Assembly (NCBI GenBank): GCA_029256645.1
Contig: JAQSXM010000100.1
Location: 1 to 9,874 of the forward strand
Source of the DNA: Sporomusa sp.
GTDB taxonomy: Bacteria; Bacillota_C; Negativicutes; Sporomusales; Sporomusaceae
Direction of reading: 5' to 3'
DNA: 9,874 nt
The position numbers and the translations under genes were made by a program. The notes below the pieces were generated by a model. It worked only from the letters and a program-made list of their open reading frames with translations. It searched no databases and was not told where the DNA came from. Positions 1 through 5,062 of this stretch are shown here, one piece after another (position 1 is the first letter of the stretch; every line of letters starts with the position of its first letter).

Positions 1-479
1 TGGCTCACCCGCAATTCTTTTTGATATTGCAGTACATTAAAATAGTATGTAGTTACATCCTGAGTGAGTTGTTGCTGCACCGCAGTTAGATTAAGCTCAG
101 CAACTGTGAGGTTAAGTTTAGCCTGCTCCATTTGACTTTCTAACTTCCCGCCAGAGTACAGCGGATAACTGAGCGACAGCTGGGTGCCAAACTTATTATT
201 ACTATAACGACTGTCAATGGCTACCGGGGTACTGTAATGCGTATCAGTATGGGTAATGCTTATATCCAATCCCTTGCTGCCCTTCGCCTGGTTCACTGCC
301 CAATAGGCTTTATCTCGGCTGGACTCGGCCACTTTTATATTTGCATGGCTCTTAAGTGCCAAAAAAATGCTATCCTCCAGTGACAATTCAATTGGTTTTG
401 CCAAGACCGGCTGGCAAAACACCAATAAGCAGAAAAAAGGGACTAATCGTTTGAGCAATTCTTTGACTTTTGGTTTCAC
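1..479 (-). CDS. TolC-family outer-membrane efflux protein, N-terminal part (runs off window edge)
   Basis: This leftward reading frame starts at GTG 479-477 and is open to base 1 (159 codons visible). An AGGAGG site at 492-487, 7 nt upstream, fixes the start. The protein opens with a signal peptide: basic KPKVKELLKR, a hydrophobic core, then a likely signal-peptidase site near QPVLA. It continues with the typical outer-membrane efflux protein layout: LSLEDSIFLALKSHANIKVA (the helix that begins TolC repeats), a beta segment LSLSYPLYSGGKLESQ with the family's SYPLYSGG-like turn, then a long alanine/glutamine-rich helix. TolC-type proteins form trimeric outer-membrane channels for efflux pumps or type I secretion. 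Pump partners, if in the same operon, lie left of the window. It is divergent from the two-component genes and has a tandem operator in front. The family call is firm; the substrate is unknown. Confidence 0.88.
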   Translation of the reverse strand, partial: MKPKVKELLKRLVPFFCLLVFCQPVLAKPIELSLEDSIFLALKSHANIKVAESSRDKAYWAVNQAKGSKGLDISITHTDTHYSTPVAIDSRYSNNKFGTQLSLSYPLYSGGKLESQMEQAKLNLTVAELNLTAVQQQLTQDVTTYYFNVLQYQKELRVS

Positions 480-486
480 AGTTATT

Positions 487-492
487 CCTCCT
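487..492 (-). promoter_or_regulatory. Ribosome-binding site of the TolC-family gene
   Basis: On the minus strand this reads AGGAGG, 7 nt before GTG 479-477. It decides the start, because no ATG lies at a suitable distance in this frame and the downstream residues form a proper signal peptide. Confidence 0.8.
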
Positions 493-516
493 GATGCATT
501 AGGTATATCACCTATA

Positions 517-550
517 AGTATGGGGACAGATTGTTACAGTTTTGTTACAA
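517..550 (-). promoter_or_regulatory. Tandem TGTAACAA operator and -10 box in front of the TolC-family gene
   Basis: Read on the minus strand, TTGTAACAA (550-542) and CTGTAACAA (539-531) are direct repeats with an 11-bp period. They are followed by 8 nt and CATACT (522-517), a plausible -10 box. No good -35 hexamer is present, and the second repeat occupies that place, as in PhoB/OmpR-activated promoters. The same arrangement occurs on the plus strand at 2894-2927. A start near 510 would give a leader of about 30 nt. Assignment to the neighbouring response regulator is inference. Confidence 0.7.
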
Positions 551-627
551 GCCTTATATAAATTGCTATATTTTTCTATGATGTACAACTTCCGCTCCCA
601 CACTTTCCGATTGCCGCTACAAATCCA

Positions 628-657
628 TTGACTTCCAGACTATTACTCCGTTATTCT
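628..657 (+). promoter_or_regulatory. Possible sigma-70-type promoter of the two-component operon
   Basis: TTGACT (628-633) and TATTCT (652-657) are separated by 18 nt, with the regulator start 38 nt further on. Each box differs from consensus at one or two positions. A second AT-rich segment (TTGTATATAC, 661-670) could serve as an alternative -10. No TGTAACA repeat overlaps it, so the operon does not appear to be directly autoregulated through this promoter. The remaining 551-627 stretch is AT-rich and holds nothing else recognised. Confidence 0.45.
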
Positions 658-694
658 AAATTGTATATACACAAATTAATAAGGAGACCCCGGC

Positions 695-1360
695 ATGAAC
701 AAAACTGTACTGATTGTAGATGATGAGGTGCGTATGCGTAAACTAGTTGCTGATTTTCTTAAGCGGGAAAGCTATGACATACTTGAAGCAGACAGTGGGC
801 ATTCCGCCCTGGACGTATTGTCCGGAAAAAAGGTTGATCTTGTTATCCTGGACGTCATGATGCCTGAACCGGATGGCTGGACAGTATGCCGGAGAATCAG
901 AAAAAGCAGCAATGTTCCTGTCATCATGCTCACCGCTAAAGGGGAAGAGGTCGATCAGTTGTTCGCTTTTGAGCTCGGCGCCGATGAATATATTACTAAG
1001 CCGTTTAGCCCGAAGGTCCTGACTGCACGGGTTAACGCCCTATTCCGCCGGATTGAAACAGATAAAGCAGCCTCTTACAGCGGACTAACAATTGACGCTG
1101 CCGCCCGCCAGGTATTCATTGATAACCGCTTGATTGATCTGAGCCCAAAAGAGTATGAACTCCTCATTTACCTGACAGATAATGTGGGCAATGCCCTTAG
1201 CCGTCAACAGATTTTGGACCAGGTCTGGACATATGACTATTTCGGTGACTTGCGAACCGTAGACACGCATATCAACAGACTGCGCAGCAAATTAGGGCCT
1301 AAAAGCACCCTAATCCATACTATTAGGGGCTATGGCTACAGATTTGAGGCCGACAAATGA
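695..1360 (+). CDS. OmpR/PhoB-family response regulator
   Basis: This 221-aa DNA-binding response regulator has the usual family length. The receiver domain (about 3-117) shows the acidic pair D9-D10, the phospho-acceptor D53 in VILDVMMPEPDGW, T80 in VIMLTAKG and K102 in ITKPF. The C-terminal winged helix (about 128-219) has the alpha-loop region LSPKEYELLIYL, the recognition helix RTVDTHINRLRSKL and the terminal hairpin TIRGYGYRF. AAGGAG at 681-686 supports the ATG. Its stop overlaps the kinase start (ATGA), so the two are translationally coupled and form a pair. Phosphorylated family members bind direct repeats about 11 bp apart, which fits the operators at 517-550 and 2894-2927. The subgroup resembles CpxR/BaeR/VanR-type regulators; the signal cannot be named from sequence. 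Confidence 0.95.
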   Translation: MNKTVLIVDDEVRMRKLVADFLKRESYDILEADSGHSALDVLSGKKVDLVILDVMMPEPDGWTVCRRIRKSSNVPVIMLTAKGEEVDQLFAFELGADEYITKPFSPKVLTARVNALFRRIETDKAASYSGLTIDAAARQVFIDNRLIDLSPKEYELLIYLTDNVGNALSRQQILDQVWTYDYFGDLRTVDTHINRLRSKLGPKSTLIHTIRGYGYRFEADK

Positions 1361-2880
1361 CACTATCCATTAGAACCAAACTATTTGTTATCCTTAGTGG
1401 TCTTGTCCTGTTTTTTGTGTTGATGTCTTTAGGCTTGATCCGCCTTGGTTTGGAAAAATACTATATCTGGCAAAAGCAGGATATCCTGCTGGCTAACAGT
1501 AAGCTTATTGATAACCTTTACCAGGGCAGACCCGAAGAAATAACCCTGGAATTAGAACGGATCGCAAATACGCTCGGTGCAGGTGTTATCATATTTACCC
1601 AGGATGGTTATATCAAATACAGCTCTTTTAGCCGGATCATTAACCAAAAATTCCATGATACCCCGCTTGCCCCGGCCTTACCTCCCCCTCCTGAAAAATC
1701 CCCCAGGGATGCCCCCTTTCACATCCCCCCCGCTCCCCGTTATGAACTCAAAAGCAAAGAGACGATTGACAGCAGAACTACCTTAGAGATGCAGCAGGAT
1801 TTGAACCTGCGAATTGCATTCATGGCGCTGGAGCGGCATCTGGGAAATGATGACATCTTAATTATTAGGCAGCCACTGGCCCCGGTATCGGAAAGTGCCG
1901 TTGTAGCAGCCCAGTTTATGGCATTTACAGGCATACTGGTACTGCTGTTAGGATGTACGTGGGCTTTCCTTTTTGCCAAAAAGTTTACCCTGCCAATCCT
2001 GGAGCTGAACCGGATAGCCCAAAGCATGGCCTGTCTCGATTTTTCGCTAAAATGTACAGTAACCCGTAATGACGAGCTTGGTGAGCTCGGAAGAAGCATT
2101 AATCATCTGTCAGCGCAACTGGATAGTGCGATTATCGAGCTTAGTAAGAAGAATCAGCAACTAATGGCAGATATGGAAAAAGAACGAGCCTTGGATTCGA
2201 TGCGAAAGAGTTTCGTATCCAGTGTTTCGCATGAGCTAAAAACACCGTTATCACTTATCCTGGGTTACGCCGAAGGCTTAAAGGAAAATATAGTCCGCGA
2301 TGCTAAGGGGAAAAACTACTATTGTTCGATCATCATTGATGAAGCCGAAAAGATGGATAAATTAGTCAAAGACTTGCTCAATTTATCGCAAATCGAATCA
2401 GGTCTGTTTCAGTTAAACAGAATAGATTTTGACCTGCTGGCACTACTGAGAGATATTATAAAAAAATACCAAACCATTCTTGAGAATAAAGAGATTACCC
2501 TGGAGATAGAAAGCACCGCCAACTTTTATGTCAATGGGGATATACTTCGCATTGAACAGGTTTTGCTTAACATTTTTACTAATGCTATCTATCATTCAGA
2601 TTTTACCAAACTCATCAGAATTGAGGTAAACGACACAGGCAAGAAAATCAAAGTCACGATCTTTAATTCCGGGCATCCAATACCTGGAGAAAGTTTGGAA
2701 AAACTCTGGACAAGTTTTTATAAGGTGGATAAAGCCCGCACCCGGGAACATGGACGGTACGGGTTAGGTTTGTCAATTGTCAGGGCAATCCAGGAGCAAC
2801 ACGGTAATAGTTATGGCGTTAGTAACCTGGAAGACGGCGTTGTATTCTGGTTTGAGCTCGACAAAGCGGGAAAAATATAA
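1357..2880 (+). CDS. Membrane sensor histidine kinase paired with the response regulator
   Basis: This is a 507-aa kinase. Transmembrane helix 1 is about 8-30, and an extracytoplasmic sensor region spans about 31-183. Helix 2 is about 184-207, followed by HAMP (about 208-262), a linking coiled coil, and HisKA with H292 in SSVSHELKTPLSLI. The ATP-binding domain has the N box QVLLNIFTNAIYHS (N405, N409), the F box FYKVDKAR and the G2 box YGLGLSIV. The G1 box reads FNSGHPIP, with Asn where many kinases have Asp; this variant occurs in functional kinases. The sensor carries a proline-rich stretch (about 102-127: LAPALPPPPEKS, then HIPPAPRY). GAGG at 1346-1349 is its ribosome site, inside the regulator gene, and the overlap is 4 nt. 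The kinase should phosphorylate the upstream regulator. The stimulus is unknown; envelope stress or a metal is plausible, given the TolC and Spy-like neighbours. Confidence 0.94.
   Translation: MTLSIRTKLFVILSGLVLFFVLMSLGLIRLGLEKYYIWQKQDILLANSKLIDNLYQGRPEEITLELERIANTLGAGVIIFTQDGYIKYSSFSRIINQKFHDTPLAPALPPPPEKSPRDAPFHIPPAPRYELKSKETIDSRTTLEMQQDLNLRIAFMALERHLGNDDILIIRQPLAPVSESAVVAAQFMAFTGILVLLLGCTWAFLFAKKFTLPILELNRIAQSMACLDFSLKCTVTRNDELGELGRSINHLSAQLDSAIIELSKKNQQLMADMEKERALDSMRKSFVSSVSHELKTPLSLILGYAEGLKENIVRDAKGKNYYCSIIIDEAEKMDKLVKDLLNLSQIESGLFQLNRIDFDLLALLRDIIKKYQTILENKEITLEIESTANFYVNGDILRIEQVLLNIFTNAIYHSDFTKLIRIEVNDTGKKIKVTIFNSGHPIPGESLEKLWTSFYKVDKARTREHGRYGLGLSIVRAIQEQHGNSYGVSNLEDGVVFWFELDKAGKI
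1684..1738. other. C-rich tract series, possible G-quadruplex on the minus strand
   Basis: Five C-runs lie inside the kinase gene: 1684-1688 (5), 1700-1704 (5), 1712-1716 (5), 1725-1731 (7) and 1735-1738 (4). The last four are separated by loops of 7, 8 and 3 nt. The minus (template) strand therefore has four G-runs of at least 4, which meets usual G-quadruplex patterns. The tract encodes the proline-rich part of the sensor domain, so protein-level selection alone may explain it. Confidence 0.4.
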
Positions 2881-2893
2881 TATATATATAATC

Positions 2894-2927
2894 CTGTAAC
2901 AAAGCTGTAACAAATGCCCCTCATAAT
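2894..2927 (+). promoter_or_regulatory. Tandem TGTAACAA operator and -10 box in front of the small exported-protein gene
   Basis: CTGTAACAA occurs at 2894-2902 and again at 2905-2913, an 11-bp period. After 8 nt comes CATAAT (2922-2927), five of six matches to the -10 consensus. The layout copies that at 517-550 base for base in spacing. It begins 13 nt after the kinase stop and gives the downstream gene its own promoter, with a leader of about 30 nt. Binding by the adjacent OmpR/PhoB-type regulator is inferred from proximity and repeat geometry. Confidence 0.72.
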
Positions 2928-2948
2928 AATATTAAACAGCGTAGTTAC

Positions 2949-2954
2949 AGGAGG
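2949..2954 (+). promoter_or_regulatory. Ribosome-binding site deciding between two ATGs
   Basis: AGGAGG ends 3 nt before ATG 2958 but 9 nt before ATG 2964. The second spacing is normal and the first is too short, so 2964 is preferred as the start. Confidence 0.65.
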
Positions 2955-2963
2955 GAAATGCCA

Positions 2964-3368
2964 ATGAAGTCTACATCATCAAAAAAAATTGTTAGCGGCA
3001 TAATCACAAGTTGTCTGTTGCTGTCTTTGGGAACGGCAGCGCTTGCTCATAAGGCCCCGGAAGATCAGCCCCCACAGCCGCCTTGTCTGACTGCAGAACA
3101 CAGGATGCCACCCAACCCGGCCGATATGGAACGCCACATCAGCAACAGGCTTGATAAACTGGTTAAGGAAGAAACCATCTCCCAGGAGCAAGCCGATAAG
3201 ATAATGGGCTTCTTTCTACAAAAGCACGCCCCAGACCTTATCGAAGAGTTAAAAAGCACAGCCAATCTATCTGAAGAGCAGGCAAAAGCGGTAGCTGATG
3301 CCCTACGGCCACCACACAGGCCTGCTCCCTGCGAGGGTGCTCCCCCTCAAGAAAGACATCCTCTGTAA
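2964..3368 (+). CDS. Small exported Spy/DUF2680-like protein, proline- and histidine-rich
   Basis: The start is taken at the second of two in-frame ATGs (2958 and 2964) because AGGAGG at 2949-2954 is correctly spaced only for it; 134 aa. A clear signal peptide (KSTSSKK, a hydrophobic stretch, cleavage at TAALA/HK) makes this a periplasmic protein of about 106 residues. The mature part has proline-rich ends, each with one Cys (QPPCLTA and PAPCEGA), and six His. The helical core NRLDKLVKEETISQEQADKI, followed by LSEEQAKAVADAL, resembles DUF2680/YckD proteins and the short helices of the Spy/CpxP group. Spy and CpxP are envelope chaperones or sensor partners induced by Cpx/Bae systems. The tandem operator upstream and the adjoining kinase/regulator genes suggest a similar role. 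Family membership is by look only and is not certain. Confidence 0.8.
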   Translation: MKSTSSKKIVSGIITSCLLLSLGTAALAHKAPEDQPPQPPCLTAEHRMPPNPADMERHISNRLDKLVKEETISQEQADKIMGFFLQKHAPDLIEELKSTANLSEEQAKAVADALRPPHRPAPCEGAPPQERHPL

Positions 3369-3390
3369 TGGGGTTTTGAGGCCATTTAAC

Positions 3391-3428
3391 AAAATAGCCA
3401 TACAGTCGCAAAGCTGTATGGCTATTTT
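3391..3428. terminator. Hairpin terminator between convergent genes, probably bidirectional
   Basis: The arms at 3391-3405 (AAAATAGCCATACAG) and 3414-3428 pair perfectly over 15 bp around an 8-nt loop. The outer A/T pairs give a U-run on the plus strand, reinforced by a T7 run at 3435-3441. On the minus strand the U-run is four bases long, so it is weaker there. The right arm overlaps the last codons and stop of the leftward small gene, which ends at 3422. Confidence 0.85.
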
Positions 3429-3787
3429 ATATGATTTTTTTCACTTTGGCGGCTTTCATACAGCTCTATCTCCAGAAATAATCTTTCGATAATTATTTTG
3501 CTAACCATTTCCTGAACCTGTACAGCAATATCATCAATGCCCTTCTCAATAGCGCCTAACATCGCTTCCGCTTCCTCCTGTGAAAAGTTAGCGGGGACTG
3601 GCAAATCAAAGGCAGGCTCAAACAGCCTGTTACCATAATGGTCAACATAAATCAACATCCTCTCTACAACCCATTCGGTCAGCTCATCATTATTTGATAG
3701 TTTGCTGAGCCACTTTCGAATAAGCAATTCTACCTGGGCTAGATCTTGTCCCTGTTTTTTGGGAAACGGAATAATCGTTGCTGCCAC
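3422..3787 (-). CDS. Uncharacterised small acidic helical protein
   Basis: I do not recognise this family. The chosen start is GTG 3787-3785, since GGGAGG (3801-3796) lies 8 nt upstream; a TTG at 3805 is in frame but has no ribosome site. The product is 121 aa with no signal peptide, membrane segment or cysteine. It begins AATIIPFPKKQG. It then appears wholly helical and acidic, with LLIRKWLSKLSNNDELTEWV, a central VDHYGNRLFEPAFDLPVP, and a C-terminal helix rich in I, E and Q (GIDDIAVQVQEMVSKIIIER). It is monocistronic: a strong terminator lies upstream (3949-3986) and a convergent terminator lies at its end. Good codon continuity and a sound ribosome site make it a real gene. Confidence 0.75.
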   Translation of the reverse strand: MAATIIPFPKKQGQDLAQVELLIRKWLSKLSNNDELTEWVVERMLIYVDHYGNRLFEPAFDLPVPANFSQEEAEAMLGAIEKGIDDIAVQVQEMVSKIIIERLFLEIELYESRQSEKNHIK

Positions 3788-3795
3788 ACACTCAC

Positions 3796-3801
3796 CCTCC
3801 C
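3796..3801 (-). promoter_or_regulatory. Ribosome-binding site that moves the small gene's start to GTG 3787
   Basis: The minus strand reads GGGAGG here, 8 nt before GTG 3787-3785. The longest open frame, from TTG 3805, would place this site inside the coding region, so the shorter protein is favoured. Confidence 0.65.
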
Positions 3802-3828
3802 GCAAATTATTGCATAAAACCCGTAGTC

Positions 3829-3834
3829 ATTATA
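3829..3834 (-). promoter_or_regulatory. Possible -10 box of the small leftward gene
   Basis: The minus strand reads TATAAT, a perfect -10 consensus, about 42 nt before the GTG start. No good -35 hexamer is seen 16-19 nt further upstream. The rest of 3835-3948 is AT-rich and then GC-mixed spacer in which nothing else was recognised. Confidence 0.4.
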
Positions 3835-3948
3835 CTTAATAATTGTTGGAATAGAATTTAGTATTTAATAACTAAAAAATGAGTAGTTGCCTCAAAATAC
3901 ACCGCTCGGAACCTAGCCATCTACATTGGCCCCCCTGCAGGGCGCACA

Positions 3949-3986
3949 AAAGAAGCCTTCTGGAAAAATCGCTAGAAGGCTTCTTT
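3949..3986 (-). terminator. Rho-independent terminator of the exopolysaccharide operon
   Basis: AAAGAAGCCTTCT (3949-3961) and its exact complement (3974-3986) form a 13-bp stem with a 12-nt loop. On the minus strand the stem ends in a TTTT run. It lies 22 nt after the stop of the GH18-like gene and is the only terminator found in the leftward cluster. The opposite strand also ends in TTT, so it may work both ways. Confidence 0.88.
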
Positions 3987-4007
3987 GCTTTTGTACCGGC
4001 AAGTTTC

Positions 4008-5048
4008 CTATTTTAATTTATTAATAGCCACATTTCCGCCCAAACGCCACAGGCTGATGTTATTTATGCCTTGTTCTGTAGCAATAGCTATCCAGTAATT
4101 TACTGTTTTCACATCAGCATACCATACCTGATACGAAACGCCTTTATCCTGATACTCAAAAACCAGGCACTGACTGTCTGCATCCCTTGTTGCTTCAACA
4201 TCATAGGTCGCTACAAGGGTTTTTGCTTCTATTTCAGTCAGAAATCTTTTTTCCCCGTTATCGCCCCACAGGCAGCCGCCTGTTGAAAGCGCTACCGACT
4301 TTTCCCCCGGTAAGGCTTCCATGCGGGTTAAAGTTTTTTGGATGAATTCTTTATTAGCCTTCGGTCCGGGGGCACTATGCAATCCGTAAAGGTTATAAAA
4401 CATGACTACATATTCTGGTCCCCGGGAAAAACCAGCGGTAGAAAACGGGGTACCCGGTTCCAGTACCAGCCTTAGTTGCAAGTTATTTTTCAGGGCTTTA
4501 CTATAAAGCTTATTAGCAAATGCCACGAAAGACTGTCCGATTTCTTCATCTTTCCAGATTCTTTCATAATCAATCTCAATGCCGTCATAGCCGCCCTGCA
4601 AAGTCAGGTCAATGATGTCGTCAATATGTTTTTCCATCGCTGCCTCATCGGAAAATAGCCTGCGGAGAACCTCTATATCTTTCATCACAACCGATCCGTC
4701 AGGATTCTGCTTGTCATTAACAAAGGTAAGATATATTTTATATTGCTTTTGTTTCTGGTTTAGCTCACTCTTTTTATCGCTAAGTTCCCGGGGTATAAAA
4801 ATGCGGTCATCTTTATCAAAATACGCCCCAAAATAGGAGAGCTGATCCAGTTTCTTTCCCAGCCTCGTCAAATCTTTTTCACCTGTATCCAAATCCCAAT
4901 AAGCTAACCATGCTGATCTTTTTGCAGACCCGTTTGTGACTGCATTGCCAGCAGATTGACCATTATAATTACAGCCTATCAGGCTAACAAAAACAGCTGC
5001 AACTATAGCTACTTTAAAAATTTTACCAACTATACCGCTCACGTACAT
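4008..5048 (-). CDS. GH18-like glycoside hydrolase lipoprotein
   Basis: A 346-aa lipoprotein is chosen to start at ATG 5048, directly after AGGAGG (5058-5053). A longer frame from 5102 would overlap the previous gene and bury the signal sequence. The N-terminus has a hydrophobic helix ending in the lipobox SLIGC, giving a lipidated C26. The rest looks like a GH18-type TIM barrel: the opening strand SAWLAYWDLDTGEKDL, then GGYDGIEIDYERI, with D155, E158, D160 and catalytic-type E162. The usual pattern is DGxDxDxE; here the second Asp is Glu. The C-terminal strands YQVWYADVKTVNYW and NNISLWRLGG are typical of spore-wall and chitinase-like members. Its place after synthase and deacetylase genes suggests that it trims or releases the polymer, as the hydrolase half of PgaB does. 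Cell-wall hydrolysis is the alternative. Activity is likely but unproven. Confidence 0.82.
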   Translation of the reverse strand: MYVSGIVGKIFKVAIVAAVFVSLIGCNYNGQSAGNAVTNGSAKRSAWLAYWDLDTGEKDLTRLGKKLDQLSYFGAYFDKDDRIFIPRELSDKKSELNQKQKQYKIYLTFVNDKQNPDGSVVMKDIEVLRRLFSDEAAMEKHIDDIIDLTLQGGYDGIEIDYERIWKDEEIGQSFVAFANKLYSKALKNNLQLRLVLEPGTPFSTAGFSRGPEYVVMFYNLYGLHSAPGPKANKEFIQKTLTRMEALPGEKSVALSTGGCLWGDNGEKRFLTEIEAKTLVATYDVEATRDADSQCLVFEYQDKGVSYQVWYADVKTVNYWIAIATEQGINNISLWRLGGNVAINKLK

Positions 5049-5052
5049 AGCT

Positions 5053-5058
5053 CCTCCT
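5053..5058 (-). promoter_or_regulatory. Ribosome-binding site deciding the lipoprotein start
   Basis: The minus strand reads AGGAGG followed by AGCT and ATG 5048. It lies between the stop of the preceding gene (5063) and this ATG. Choosing this start yields a short signal with a proper lipobox at residue 26. Confidence 0.75.
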
Positions 5059-5062
5059 ATAA

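Noticed and set aside
367..561. Rightward open frame of 64 codons
   Set aside because: It is antisense to the TolC signal-peptide region and runs across the divergent promoter; there is no ribosome site, and the sequence is unlike a real protein.
1740..2099. Open frame of 119 codons on the minus strand inside the kinase gene
   Set aside because: It lies wholly opposite a kinase with intact domains, has no ribosome site and shows no recognisable protein features; it is a shadow frame.
2873..2892. Alternating TA stretch after the kinase stop
   Set aside because: Too short and irregular to be a defined repeat; probably just AT-rich DNA flanking the operator.
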